Shown: piece after piece, positions 8,913-18,100 of the stretch
Position numbering within the stretch: position 1 is the stretch's first letter
Layout: each line of letters begins with the position of its first letter
Assembly: GCA_963747535.1 (NCBI GenBank)
Contig: CAVVFX010000006.1
Coordinates: 620,001 to 684,000 of the forward strand
DNA: 64,000 nt
Direction: 5' to 3'
Origin: CAVVFX01 sp963747535
GTDB taxonomy: Bacteria; Acidobacteriota; Terriglobia; Bryobacterales; Bryobacteraceae
Notes under the pieces: model-generated
The model's database searches: none
Told to the model about the DNA's origin: nothing
What the model saw: the letters and a program-made list of their open reading frames with translations, nothing else
Position numbers and translations under genes: made by a program

Positions 8913-8995
8913 TGCTGACACGCCGCCAATTCGCGCTGAGTCTGCCCGTGCTGACTTCCCTGGGTGCGGGTACCGGACGGACCGAGCCACCTTGA
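8912..8995 (+). CDS. Signal-peptide leader out of frame with the metal-binding protein
   Basis: A 27-codon frame, MLTRRQFALSLPVLTSLGAG, starts inside the SDR stop codon (TAATG). It reads like the twin-arginine export signal of a secreted protein but stops at 8993-8995. The downstream metal-binding frame lies one base over. The two look like one gene split by a single-base change; see the next entry. Confidence 0.5.
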   Translation: MLTRRQFALSLPVLTSLGAGTGRTEPP

Positions 8996-9788
8996 AGTGT
9001 ACGTCTGTCCGATGCATCCGGAGGTGCGCAAATCCGGGCCGGGAAAGTGTCCGCTGTGCGGCATGACCCTCATCTCCAGAATCCTGGAGCCGGTGGAGTA
9101 CCCGGTTGATTTTGCGTTCACGCCGGCGGCGATCCCGGCGAACGAGCCGTTGACTATCGACATCCGGGCATTCGATCCGGTGACCGGCAAGCAAGTCCAG
9201 AATTACGAAATTGTGCATGAGAAGCCGATTCATTTTTTCATCCTGTCGAGCGACCTCGCGTACTTCTCGCACGAGCACCCGGTGATGGTTCCGGGCGGCA
9301 CGTTCCGGCATCACACTACTCTGCCCAAGCCAGGGATCTACAAAATGTTTGCCGATTTCTACCCGCTGAACGGTACGCCGCAGCTGGTGCCCAAGATCAT
9401 CTCGACGCAAGGCTTCCGCAAAAGCATCGACGAGACGTTCGCACATCCGGCACGCGACATCTCTCCTAAAGAGTCAACCAACCTCAAGGTGGTCCTCACG
9501 CTGGATCCCATCGATCCGATTCCGGCGAAAAAGACGCTGCTTTTCCTCGATCTCGATCCGGCGGATGGCCTCGAACCCTATCTGGGTTCCTGGGCACATA
9601 TGCTGATTGAAAGCCACGACCTGATCGATACGATCCACGCGCACCCGAGCGCGGCCGACGGCGGGCCGAAGATGCAGTTCGATATCTTCTTCCCGAGAGA
9701 AGCGATCTACCGCATCTGGATCCAGTTCCAGAGGCTGGGGAAGGTCAACACTGTGGCATTCACACTGCCGGTGAAGGCGCTCGCGTAG
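8964..9788 (+). CDS. Heavy-metal-binding domain protein (frameshifted or GTG start)
   Basis: In this frame the first possible start is GTG 8964, closely followed by YVCPMHPEVRKSGPGKCPLCGMTL, the HMBD motif (CPMHP...CPxCGM) that precedes many copper P-type ATPases and CusB-like proteins. The remaining 240 residues are rich in His (FSHEHP, RHHTTL, TIHAHPSAADGG) and beta-structure and end in TVAFTLPVK. They look like a periplasmic domain, yet this frame has no signal peptide; the frame starting at 8912 supplies one. I infer an exported metal-handling protein whose gene carries a one-base frameshift between about 8950 and 8990. A sequencing error or a new GTG start are the alternatives. Confidence 0.65.
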   Translation: MRVPDGPSHLEVYVCPMHPEVRKSGPGKCPLCGMTLISRILEPVEYPVDFAFTPAAIPANEPLTIDIRAFDPVTGKQVQNYEIVHEKPIHFFILSSDLAYFSHEHPVMVPGGTFRHHTTLPKPGIYKMFADFYPLNGTPQLVPKIISTQGFRKSIDETFAHPARDISPKESTNLKVVLTLDPIDPIPAKKTLLFLDLDPADGLEPYLGSWAHMLIESHDLIDTIHAHPSAADGGPKMQFDIFFPREAIYRIWIQFQRLGKVNTVAFTLPVKALA

Positions 9789-9812
9789 GTAGCCGGCTGG
9801 CGCCGGACCGAC

Positions 9813-9854
9813 GGCTGCTACGCAGCCCGCAGACCACAAAAAACGATGGTCTGC
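9813..9854. repeat. REP-type double hairpin
   Basis: GGCTGCTACGCAGCC (9813-9827, 6-bp stem) is followed at once by GCAGACCA (9829-9836), a CAAAAAACGA loop, and TGGTCTGC (9847-9854). The same two-hairpin unit recurs at 12637-12681 and, in part, at 11190-11204, 20707-20730 and 33185-33199. It lies between convergent genes. Confidence 0.75.
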
Positions 9855-9922
9855 ACCACGGAGTCCTGGCTAGCGGCACGGCAGCGAAAATGTACAAACT
9901 CATGAGCCGGCTGTTGCCGGCC

Positions 9923-9950
9923 GACGGACGACAAAAAACGATCGTCTGTC
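9923..9950. repeat. REP-type hairpin, variant
   Basis: GACGGACGA, a CAAAAAACGA loop, then TCGTCTGTC: a 9-bp stem with one mismatch. It has the same loop as the GCAGACCA hairpins but different stem bases with pairing kept. The compensating changes suggest that the structure itself matters. Confidence 0.65.
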
Positions 9951-9968
9951 GTACGGGGAAGCAAGGGT

Positions 9969-10280
9969 TTACAGGATATCGAGGGCGGCCTGCAATTCGC
10001 TGCGGGTGTGCAGGTCGCCCATCGCTGTAGTCACTTCTATGCCCTGCTGATACAAGACCCGGGCGTCCTCGATCTTTCCCAGCTTTTCGAGAGCCTGGCC
10101 GCCGTGGAAATAGGCTGCCGGATACTGCGGATTCGCCTCCAACAGCTGCTTGAATTCGTCGACTGCTTCCTGCAGATTGCCGTTCTTCACGCATTCCATG
10201 GCGAGGCCGTAGCGGGCGAAGCTGTCATGGGGATTCGAGGCTACCATCCCGCGCAGGATATCCAGCCGGTTATTCGTCAT
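9969..10280 (-). CDS. Small TPR-repeat protein
   Basis: 103 residues with about two tetratricopeptide repeats: DSFARYGLAMECVKNGNLQEAVDEF and YPAAYFHGGQALEKLGKIEDARVLY, each with the A/G/Y/A spacing of TPR helices. There is no signal peptide, so it is cytoplasmic and probably a protein-binding scaffold. It is divergent from the cysteine-containing hypothetical gene at 10304. No partner can be named. Confidence 0.75.
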   Translation of the reverse strand: MTNNRLDILRGMVASNPHDSFARYGLAMECVKNGNLQEAVDEFKQLLEANPQYPAAYFHGGQALEKLGKIEDARVLYQQGIEVTTAMGDLHTRSELQAALDIL

Positions 10281-10303
10281 GCTTGTGCTACTATACCAGC
10301 CGG

Positions 10304-10705
10304 ATGGCCTGCCCCTTTTTCAATCCCGCCGAACCATTTTCCTGGCAAGAGTGGCCCAATCCTCCGAGAATGCCGCTGGGAGATCCCTACGCCGGAAGTT
10401 GTGCGGCAAGCGAAGGCGACGTGCCGGACGGACGCCTGCGAACGTGTTGCAATACCGGCTACGCCCGCGGCGTGTGTCCCAGTTTTCCGGGCGGCGACGC
10501 ACCCGACGCCGTACGCTTCGGGATTATCCAGAGGAAAGGCGGTGTGGTGACCATTCGGTATGTGGTCGAGCGAGATCATCATCCTTACGACCACGGGACA
10601 CTGGAACTGCCGGAAGAGGCACCAGCAACTAACGGCAAACTCGTGGAGCGGCAAGCCCACGCCTATCTCGGCAGCTATCTTAGACGGAGGTCTGAAGAAC
10701 ATTGA
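10304..10705 (+). CDS. Conserved hypothetical protein with scattered cysteines
   Basis: 133 residues starting MACPFFNPAEPFSWQEWPNPP. The ATG at 10304 follows a TATACC box by only six bases. Cysteines at CAASEG, RTCCNTG and RGVCPSF suggest a metal or disulfide site; the end is a basic helix. I know no characterised family with this sequence; similar openings occur in other Acidobacteria. The stop overlaps the start of the thioesterase gene (TTGA), so the two are likely co-translated. Confidence 0.65.
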   Translation: MACPFFNPAEPFSWQEWPNPPRMPLGDPYAGSCAASEGDVPDGRLRTCCNTGYARGVCPSFPGGDAPDAVRFGIIQRKGGVVTIRYVVERDHHPYDHGTLELPEEAPATNGKLVERQAHAYLGSYLRRRSEEH

Positions 10706-11187
10706 CGGAAACGATTCTTAAGGGCAAGCCGGTCAAGGAATCGCAGGCGGAGTACGCGGAACTGGCCCTGCCCAATGACGCGAATCCGCTGGGCAACCTG
10801 CTGGGCGGCAAGGTGATGCATCTGGTCGACATGGCCGGCGCCATCGCGGCCATCCGCCACGCCCGGACGCCGGTGGTGACCGCATCCGTGGATCACATGA
10901 ACTTCATTCATCCGATCCACATCGGCCAGTTGATCAGGCTGCAGGCATCCGTGAATCGCGTTTTCCGGACCTCTATGGAAGTAGGCGTTAGGGTTCTGGT
11001 GGAAGACCTGATTACCGGTGCGCTGAAGCACACGTCCTCCGCCTACCTGACCTTTGTGGCGCTCGATAAGGAAGGCCACCGGATCGCAATCGCGCCGGTG
11101 ATTCCGGAGACGGATGAAGAGGCGCGGCGCTTTCGAGATGCCGGCCGGCGCCGGGAGTACAGACTGGCCCTCCGGCCGCGGACCTGA
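10702..11187 (+). CDS. Acyl-CoA thioesterase (hotdog fold, YciA/ACOT7-like)
   Basis: 161 residues with one hotdog domain: NPLGNLLGGKVMHLVDMAGAIAA (central helix with the catalytic Asp) and VTASVDHMNFIHPIHIGQLI, typical of cytosolic acyl-CoA thioesterases. It would hydrolyse acyl-CoA to free acid and CoA. The start is a TTG overlapping the upstream stop, with GGAGG 11 bp before it. It is cytoplasmic, probably hexameric as in the family. Confidence 0.85.
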   Translation: MTETILKGKPVKESQAEYAELALPNDANPLGNLLGGKVMHLVDMAGAIAAIRHARTPVVTASVDHMNFIHPIHIGQLIRLQASVNRVFRTSMEVGVRVLVEDLITGALKHTSSAYLTFVALDKEGHRIAIAPVIPETDEEARRFRDAGRRREYRLALRPRT

Positions 11188-11189
11188 GC

Positions 11190-11204
11190 GGCTGCTGCGC
11201 AGCC
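11190..11204. repeat. REP hairpin half-unit
   Basis: GGCTGCTGCGCAGCC just after the thioesterase stop, followed by a decayed CCGCAAAACAGGATGGCCTGCC copy of the second hairpin. Confidence 0.6.
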
Positions 11205-11239
11205 CGCAAAACAGGATGGCCTGCCCGCGGATCGAACGT

Positions 11240-11641
11240 TTACTCGTCCTTGTACATGTACTTGATATTGGACTTGTAAAGCAGCAGATTGGGGTCGCCT
11301 TCACGGTTAATCTTCAGGCACGACTTGTCATACCATTCGATCGTGCCGTGCAGTGTTTCACCGTCCTTCAGCACAAACACCATGGGCGTCTTACCTTGCA
11401 TCTGCTTCAGGTAATAGAAATTCTCTGCGTTGGTCTGATCCGGAGGGATGGGCTTTTTCTGCACTTTTCGCGGTGGCGAAAACTGTTCCTTCACCTCTGT
11501 AAACGACGGACGTATCAACTTCCGATTTGCGGACTCCACGGGCGGCCTTCCTTCGCGATTGTTCTGTGACGACACGCCGGTCGCACGAAACGGGATGGAT
11601 CGAACGGAATCGATCAGGTAGCTTTGAATAATAGATACCAT
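11240..11641 (-). CDS. hfq: Hfq-like Sm-domain RNA-binding protein with N-terminal extension
   Basis: 133 residues. The last 65 form an Hfq/Sm fold: AENFYYLKQMQGKTPMVFVLKDGETLHGTIEWYDKSCLKI, then NLLLYKSNIKYMYKDE. Classical Hfq has (L/F)LNxLRKExVPVxIFLVNGxKLQGxIxxFDxF and YKHAIST; the Sm1 and Sm2 elements line up, but the conserved His of YKH is Ser here. A basic, proline-rich extension of about 65 residues (RPSFTEVKEQFSPPRKVQKKP) precedes the domain. The role is probably RNA chaperone or sRNA-mRNA pairing. The start is ATG with GGGGAGG almost touching it, an unusually short spacing. Confidence 0.65.
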   Translation of the reverse strand: MVSIIQSYLIDSVRSIPFRATGVSSQNNREGRPPVESANRKLIRPSFTEVKEQFSPPRKVQKKPIPPDQTNAENFYYLKQMQGKTPMVFVLKDGETLHGTIEWYDKSCLKINREGDPNLLLYKSNIKYMYKDE

Positions 11642-11811
11642 ACCTCCCCTAGCCCCGCAAGCAAAACCTTGCGTACGCGCTGTAATCCAGTTCGTTTTGG
11701 TTCATCGGTAACATTCAGGCGCAACCCGGCGCCCGGTCTATCCCGGGTATTTCCGGTCCGGCGGGTGCGAATTTTAACCTTCCAGGTATGATCATACGAG
11801 GATTTATCGAA

Positions 11812-11817
11812 TACACT
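11812..11817 (+). promoter_or_regulatory. -10 box before the phosphogluconolactonase gene
   Basis: TACACT twelve bases before ATG 11830. It lies after the other in-frame ATG (11788), which argues for the later start. Confidence 0.35.
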
Positions 11818-11829
11818 GGTGTAGACTTC

Positions 11830-12555
11830 ATGAGTGTTCGATGGCACAAGTATTCCGATCCGCAGGCAGCCGCCGAAGCCTGCGCGCGACATACCCTGGG
11901 TCTGTTGACCGAGATGCTATCCGGTCAGGAATGCGCGACCATGGCCGTTTCCGGTGGCTTGACTCCCCAGCTCTATTTCGACGCGCTGGCGGCTGCCCGG
12001 TTCAAATGGGATCGGGTTCACCTGTTCTTCGTGGACGAACGGGCCGTACCCCCGGATCATCCGGATAGCAATTTCCGGTTGGCCGAAGAGCATCTGATCA
12101 GGAAGACCCGTATGATCGGCCGCCAGGTGCACCGCATTCGCGGCGAAATGGAGCCGCACGAGGCGGCGCAAGCCTACATCGAGGATATCCGCGACTTCTT
12201 CGACCTGAAGACCGGGCAGACGCCGCATTTCGATATCATTCATCGCGGTATGGGAACGGATGCACACACCGCGAGCCTGTTTCCTGGCGATCCGCACATT
12301 GAGGACCGTGAGGGAATTGCCGCGGCAGTGTACATCGAGAAGATGCAGATGTGGCGTATCACGCTCCTTCCGGCGGTGCTCATGGCGGCCAAACATAGCA
12401 TTTTCCTGGTTACCGGCGAAGACAAGGCCCCGGCCGTCAAGTGGGTGGTCGACGAGCCTTATGACCCGATGAAATATCCGGCGCAGATGAGCACCCATCA
12501 CGGCCGAGGAGTGTCCTGGTTCCTCGATGCAGCCGCAGCCAGCCTGCTGGAGTAG
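11830..12555 (+). CDS. pgl: 6-phosphogluconolactonase
   Basis: 241 residues, usual for the bacterial enzyme. Motifs: TMAVSGGLTPQLYF near the N-terminus, FFVDERAVPPDHPDSNFRLA, and GMGTDAHTASLFPGD with the catalytic His. It hydrolyses 6-phosphogluconolactone to 6-phosphogluconate in the oxidative pentose phosphate pathway. The ATG at 11788 would add 14 residues and has no ribosome site; the -10 box between the two ATGs favours 11830. No zwf or gnd is nearby, so the gene stands alone. It is followed by a REP element. Confidence 0.9.
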   Translation: MSVRWHKYSDPQAAAEACARHTLGLLTEMLSGQECATMAVSGGLTPQLYFDALAAARFKWDRVHLFFVDERAVPPDHPDSNFRLAEEHLIRKTRMIGRQVHRIRGEMEPHEAAQAYIEDIRDFFDLKTGQTPHFDIIHRGMGTDAHTASLFPGDPHIEDREGIAAAVYIEKMQMWRITLLPAVLMAAKHSIFLVTGEDKAPAVKWVVDEPYDPMKYPAQMSTHHGRGVSWFLDAAAASLLE

Positions 12556-12572
12556 CGGCGGCTGGCGCCGGG

Positions 12573-12585
12573 CAGACTGAGTCTG
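12573..12585. repeat. Short palindrome CAGACT-G-AGTCTG
   Basis: A perfect 6-bp inverted repeat just after pgl, resembling the hairpin at 40629-40646. Confidence 0.5.
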
Positions 12586-12636
12586 TCATACAAGAGCCTG
12601 TCTTTCGCGGCGCGACGATTTGGCGGGCGCCGAAGC

Positions 12637-12681
12637 GGCTGCTGCGCAGCCGGGCAGACCACAAAAAACGATGGTCTGCCC
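12637..12681. repeat. REP-type double hairpin, best copy
   Basis: GGCTGCTGCGCAGCC (12637-12651) is followed by GGGCAGACCA (12652-12661), the loop CAAAAAACGA, and TGGTCTGCCC (12672-12681): a perfect 10-bp stem. It sits between convergent pgl and the cytochrome gene and could terminate both. Read on the minus strand the loop gives a T-run. Confidence 0.75.
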
Positions 12682-12766
12682 CACGGCTCAACGCTCTAGA
12701 CTAGCAGCCCGTGGCTGAAGTCGGCGCGCTGGAGGGACTTCTGCCACAGGCTGCCCAGCCTATGGT

Positions 12767-13513
12767 TCAGAAGATCAGGACGGCCTTCGCGGAGGCGGGC
12801 GCCTTGACGTGGATGGTGGTGCCTGCCGGAAGCTTGAGGGGTTCGCGGAAAAGGTACTCGCGGGTCCATTCCTTGCGATAGTCGCGGAGCCAGATCAGAT
12901 GCTCGATCCGCCCGTCGGGAAGCCACGCGTCGACCAGCATGGATTGGCCGTCCAGGTCCTCGGGTTTAACTCCGAGCAGGGAAATCGCGTGTTCCAATTG
13001 GAGGTCTCCCGCGACGGGCTGGAGTTTGTTTATTACAGGGTGTGCGGAGGGTCTTGGCGAGGGTTTGGCAGGTACCGAAACCGCCGGGGGCTTCGGCGCG
13101 ATGGAATCGTCGTCGCCTTGCGGAGCGCCACCTTCCACCCAGGCCACCAGCATCTGGATTTCGATCTCCGTCAGGCTGGGATCGTTCTGGAACGCGCCTA
13201 CGCCCTTTACAGCACCCCAGGGAGGCATCGTGCGGGCTACTACCTGGTCGCGGATCGCCTTGGCCCAGGGCCGCGCGTCCTCATAGCTGATCAGGGACAT
13301 GGCCGGACCGCTTTCCCGATGGCAGGAGGCGCACCGTTTATAAACGATGCGGGAGATTTCGCGATTCCAGGTCAGTTTGGTGGTGATCACGTCGTGCGGC
13401 AAGCCCTCCCGAGAGCTCGCGAAGAAGAGCAGCACGAGGGCAGAGAACAGCTTACCGCTCCCTAATGGTCGCGGCTCATTGCCGGGCGGTCTAGAGCGCG
13501 GGCGGCGCACCAC
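12767..13513 (-). CDS. Cytochrome c-domain protein, short form
   Basis: 248 residues with a signal segment (KLFSALVLLFFASSREG) preceded by a basic stretch and started by GTG 13513. One heme c site, KRCASCHRESG, sits near residue 60 and MPPWG provides a likely axial Met. After a proline-rich linker the C-terminus (QSMLVDAWLPDGRIEHLIW...LPAGTTIHVKA) resembles the end of the copper-monooxygenase-like domain of the neighbouring larger protein. It overlaps the end of that upstream gene by 23 bp, so the two are coupled. Likely a periplasmic electron carrier or redox partner. Confidence 0.7.
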   Translation of the reverse strand: MVRRPRSRPPGNEPRPLGSGKLFSALVLLFFASSREGLPHDVITTKLTWNREISRIVYKRCASCHRESGPAMSLISYEDARPWAKAIRDQVVARTMPPWGAVKGVGAFQNDPSLTEIEIQMLVAWVEGGAPQGDDDSIAPKPPAVSVPAKPSPRPSAHPVINKLQPVAGDLQLEHAISLLGVKPEDLDGQSMLVDAWLPDGRIEHLIWLRDYRKEWTREYLFREPLKLPAGTTIHVKAPASAKAVLIF

Positions 13514-14804
13514 TGTTAGGCCGTTTAGGCGAAAGGTTCTTCGGATTCATCTGGGGATCGATAGCGACGTCGAAGAAGCCGATCATCATCTCGTCCCAGC
13601 TTTGGTCGCCAGGCTGCACCACTTTCGCCGGATCGGGATTAGCGGGGTTGTTAGCCGAATTATCGTAGTGTGCAGTGCACTCAATCACCGCGCCGGCGGG
13701 CAGGACGAGATCCTGCTTCGGGAAATAGCTCAGCTGCCAGCTAAAGCTGTAATGCGGGACGCTGAGGATAGTTTCGACGTGTCCGTCGGGATACTTCACG
13801 CGATATTCGAAATCCTTGCCCCTCAGGTGCATGTGGGGTAGAAAAGAGACGATCTTGGCATCATGGCCGAACTCGAATCTGGAGTCGACCTGGTAATTCG
13901 GATCCCCGGCGGGAATCTCGAACTTGTTGGTGCTTGCCGCCAGAGTGTAGATGCGTTCCCTGGGTGGTTCGGTGGCGAAGACCAGGCCGATGCTGCTGCG
14001 GTCGGTAGCTTCCTTGCCGTTGGCCGTATAGTGCATCTGAAAGATGATGTCCGAACCGGCTTTGATGAGCTTGGCCTGGCCCGGCTCCAGAATCTCCGGA
14101 ACGACGCCGGGTGCGAAACCGACCAGGAATTCACCCCGCGCTTCACCGGCTCCCTTCTCGCCCTTTTTAGGAATAAATGGCACGCCGGGTTCTGCGTCTT
14201 TCATCCAATTCGAGCCCGGCTGGCGGACAAAGGCAATGACATGATGAACCACGGCGCGGTTTCCGGGACGAACTTCCGCCATCCTGACCCATTTGTCCTC
14301 GGTAAACTTACCGGGGATCAGAATGTATTGATAATCGATGGTGCCGGATGCCGGGACACGGAAATCGACGGGCATCTCCAGGACCATATCCGGCTTCGAG
14401 ATGTTCCAGCCATTGATGAATTTGACCGGGATCGGCGCATCTTTCGCTTCGCCTTCGGGCGCTCCCGAATCCACCCACCGCGCGATGGTGTCGATGTCAC
14501 GCTTCGCCAGCGAGCGGTCATTGGCCCAGGTACCGTAGTGAGGATCGGCAAACCATGGCGGCATCTTCTTCAGCGCTACAGCTTCCTTAATGGCCGACGC
14601 CCAGGGACGGACCTGCTTGTAGGTGAGCAGCGACATGGGGGCCGCTTCGCCGGGCCGGTGGCACGATTGGCAATGGGTCTGGAGGATAGGGGCAATATCC
14701 TTGTTGAAGGTGACTGTCGATGCTCCTACTGTCGCAGCGTTAAGCAACGTGGCGCTAAGAGACGCGCAGAGAATGGCGGCGATGGAGACAAAACGAATGT
14801 TCAT
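13491..14804 (-). CDS. Cytochrome c plus copper type II monooxygenase-like (PHM-like) protein
   Basis: 437 residues from ATG 14804, chosen because GGAGGA lies 6 bp upstream and a signal peptide (MNIRFVSIAAILCASLSAT) follows. Heme c site: QTHCQSCHRPGEAAP near residue 45, with MPPW downstream. The second half carries the histidine layout of ascorbate-dependent copper monooxygenases: VVHHVIAFV, FQMHYTANG and LPHMHLRGKDFEY. Such fusions are common in Acidobacteria and Planctomycetes, with no proven substrate. It is periplasmic and the first gene of a two-gene operon with the short cytochrome. Confidence 0.75.
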   Translation of the reverse strand: MNIRFVSIAAILCASLSATLLNAATVGASTVTFNKDIAPILQTHCQSCHRPGEAAPMSLLTYKQVRPWASAIKEAVALKKMPPWFADPHYGTWANDRSLAKRDIDTIARWVDSGAPEGEAKDAPIPVKFINGWNISKPDMVLEMPVDFRVPASGTIDYQYILIPGKFTEDKWVRMAEVRPGNRAVVHHVIAFVRQPGSNWMKDAEPGVPFIPKKGEKGAGEARGEFLVGFAPGVVPEILEPGQAKLIKAGSDIIFQMHYTANGKEATDRSSIGLVFATEPPRERIYTLAASTNKFEIPAGDPNYQVDSRFEFGHDAKIVSFLPHMHLRGKDFEYRVKYPDGHVETILSVPHYSFSWQLSYFPKQDLVLPAGAVIECTAHYDNSANNPANPDPAKVVQPGDQSWDEMMIGFFDVAIDPQMNPKNLSPKRPNSGAPPAL

Positions 14805-14885
14805 GCGGGTCCTCCTTTCTTTCAAGTATACGTGAGTGACGGCGGAAAAGATCGGGGCAATTCGCAACCCGCAAAACAACAAAAC

Positions 14886-15059
14886 ATAGCAGGGATAAAC
14901 GCGGATGAACGCAGATAGCGCACAAGCTAATCGAAGGCTCGGCGTTACCCGTGAGGCCCCGCCTGCGGAGTGGGATTTCTGTGCTGATTTGCCCCTGGTG
15001 AGCGGTTCTAACCACGCTTGTGTTTCTTATCCGCGTTCATCGGCGTTCATCCCTGCTAT
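14886..15059. repeat. Inverted-repeat element between operons
   Basis: A 32-bp arm at 14886-14917 (starting ATAGCAGGGATAAACGCGG) matches the complement of 15028-15059 at 29 of 32 positions, enclosing 110 bp of non-coding sequence. The gap between the cytochrome promoter and the efflux operon end (about 300 bp) holds only this element. Short words of the same arm (TATCTGCGTTGATC) recur near 323, suggesting a dispersed family. Confidence 0.55.
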
Positions 15060-15103
15060 TCCTTTTCTTGCGGCCTTCGCAACCCCAAACACGCGGAAAA
15101 CGA

Positions 15104-18100
15104 TCAATGCCCCACTTGCGGAGCGCGGTTTCTGTAAGCCAGGAAGAATCCCGCCGGCACGACCAGCACCGTGCAGAACCCGGAAACGCTGAGCCCGCCA
15201 ACCAGCGCACGGGCCAGCGGTGCGTAGGCTTCACTGCCTTCGCCTAGCTTCAGCGCCATCGGCAACAGCCCGATGATGGTGGCCAGCGTCGTCATCATGA
15301 TGGGACGCAGGCGTACCCGGCACGCCGTCGTGACTGCGTCTCGCACCGGCAATCCCTCGTCCAACAGGTGATGTGCGAATTCCACGATCAGAATACTGTC
15401 CGACATAGTGATTCCCGCGAGCATCACGATCCCCATCAGCGACATCACGTTCACCGTCGTATCGGTAAAATACAGCGTGAGCAGCACTCCGGTCAGCCCC
15501 GGAGGAAACGCCAGCATGATCAAGAACGGATCGGTGAAAGACCGGAACTGTGCCACCAGAATCAGGTACAAGAGCATCAGCGAAAGCGTCAACCCGATCG
15601 CGAAACTCCTGAAAGACTCCTGCATCGATTCGACCATCCCGCGAATCGCAATGTCCAGGCCTTTCGGCAAATTCGCGGCCGAGGTCAACTGCGAGACCCT
15701 TCCGGCAGCGCGCCCCAGATCTTCACTGAGCGGCCGGACATAAACGTCGATGACGCGCCGGATCTGGTAGTGGTCCACCTCCGTCGGAGCTTGCATACGC
15801 GTGATGGTGCTCACCATATCGAGACGCGTCGATTGGGTTCTTCCCATGCCGTGCAGCGGAATGGACCTTAAATCCGCCAGGCTCTGCACCTGCTTCTCGG
15901 GGTACTGTACTGCCAGGAAGTAGTTATTGCCATTGCGAGGATCGATCCATACATTCGGCGCAATCATCTGGTTGGAGGTCATCGCGGTGATCACGTTGGC
16001 GACGATTTCCTTCTCGCTCAACCCAAGCTCACCCGCGCGCATGCGATCGATGTCGAGTTTGAGCGCCGGATAGTCGATGTCTTGCGGGATGTAGACGTCG
16101 GCCACACCGGGGATCGCGCGAAACTGGCGGGACAGATCGAGGGCCGCTTTGTAAGCCGCTTGCATGTCCGTGCCCGCGACCTGGACATCGATAGGCGCGA
16201 TCTTTCCAATGTTGAGAATGGCGTCGATCAGGCTTCCCGAGGAAAAGAACGCGGCGAGTTCCGGCAACTCCTTCGCCATGCGCTCCTTGACACGCGCCAC
16301 ATAGACTTCGCTGTGAGTTTGATGACCTTCCTTCAGGCCCACCTGCACGAAGGCCGTGTGCATCGCCGCGTTGGTCGTGTAGATCGCCGAGAAGCCGGGA
16401 TCGACGCCGATATTCGAAACAATGATTTTGAGGTCGCCCGGAGGAATAATCGACCGGATCAAGCTCTCGAGCCTGGCGATTTCCTGTTCGGTATCGACGA
16501 GTTTGGTCCCCGACGGAGCCTTGACACTAATGACGAACTGGCCGGCATCCGTTTGGGGGAAGAAGGAAAGTCCCAGGCGCGGAAAGAGCAGCAGGCTGAC
16601 GCCGAAACAGATCGCGAATAATGCCACGGTCAGGATCGGGGCTGCCAGAAGGCGAAGCACGACCCGGTTGTAGACCCGCAGCAACCCGTCAAAGCGGCGC
16701 TGGAACCAGGCGTTGAACCCCTTGCCTGGCTTCGCATGCGCAGGATGAATGAAACGCGCGCAGAACAGGGGAACGAGCGTCATCGCGACCAGATAGGAAG
16801 CGATCAGCGACAGCACCACCGCCAGGGCCAACGAGGAGAACAGATACTTGCTCACGCCGTACAGCAAGGTCACGGGGAAGAAAACCACGATCGTCGTCAG
16901 CGTCGCGGCAAGGACCGGCAGCGACACTTCGCGACCGCCCTTCTCGGCCGCAACCGCCGGCGGTTCGCCCAGTTCCATGTGCCGGTGAATATTCTCCAGG
17001 ACGACCACCGAGTTATCGATCAGGCGCGAAAACGCCAGCGCCAGTCCGCCCAAGACCATCGTGTTGATGGAACTGCCGCCGAGTTGCAGCGCGACAAAAG
17101 TGGCGCAGGCGGAAATGGGAATCGAGAAAGAGACCGCCAGCGTTGCGCGGAAGCTGCCGAGAAAAATCAGGATCATGACGCAGGTGAGGATCAGGCCGAT
17201 GCCGCCCTCGTGCATGAGCGTCGAGATGGCCGTCTTGACGAATTGCGACTGATCGAAGACCACCTCGCTCGCCAGCGTCGAAGGAGCGTCCACCAGGTGC
17301 TTCAGTTTCTCGCGCACTCCATCCACCACCGCGATGGTATTGGAATCGCCGCCCTGCTTCAGGATCGGAAGATACACCGAGCGCTGGCCGTCGACCCGGA
17401 CCGCGTTGTACTGCACCGTGTAGGCGTCTTTGGCCACGCCCACGTCGGAGACCCGCACAGGCGCTTCGCCGGTGAGCTTGATCGGCGCCTGGTTGATGTC
17501 GTCCATCTTCGTCATCTGGTTGTTGGCGTAGATCTGATAGTCGAAGCGTCCGATCTGCACGTCGCCCGCGGGAAGCACGACGTTCGACTCTCCCATCGCG
17601 CGGACCACGTCCATCAGGCTCAACTGACGCGATTCCAATTTGTAGGGGTCGACATACAGCATGATCTGCCGCCAGCGGCCTCCGAAGGGCTGGGTGATGG
17701 CCGCGCCGGGTACGCCGGCCATCTGGTTACGGATCACATTTTGCGCGGTATCTTTTAACTGCGTTTCGGTCAGGCCGCCTCCCTTCAGCGTGACCAGGCA
17801 TACCGGCAGGCTCGAGGAGTCCATCTTGAGAACGAACGGCGGCAGGGTGCCGGGCGGAAGATGGCTGATCTCCGCCATGGCCAGGCTCGCGATGGTTGTG
17901 ACTGCCGAGTCGGCGTTGGTGCCGGGTTGGAAGTACACCTTGATCATGCTCACGCCGGAGAGCGAACGCGATTCCATATGATCGATCCCGCTGGCCAGCG
18001 TAAAGAACCGCTCCAGGTGATAGGTGATGTTGCCTTCGATCTGCTCCGGCGGCATGCCGGGATAAAACGTCGCCACAGCGACCACCGGGATGTTCATCGC

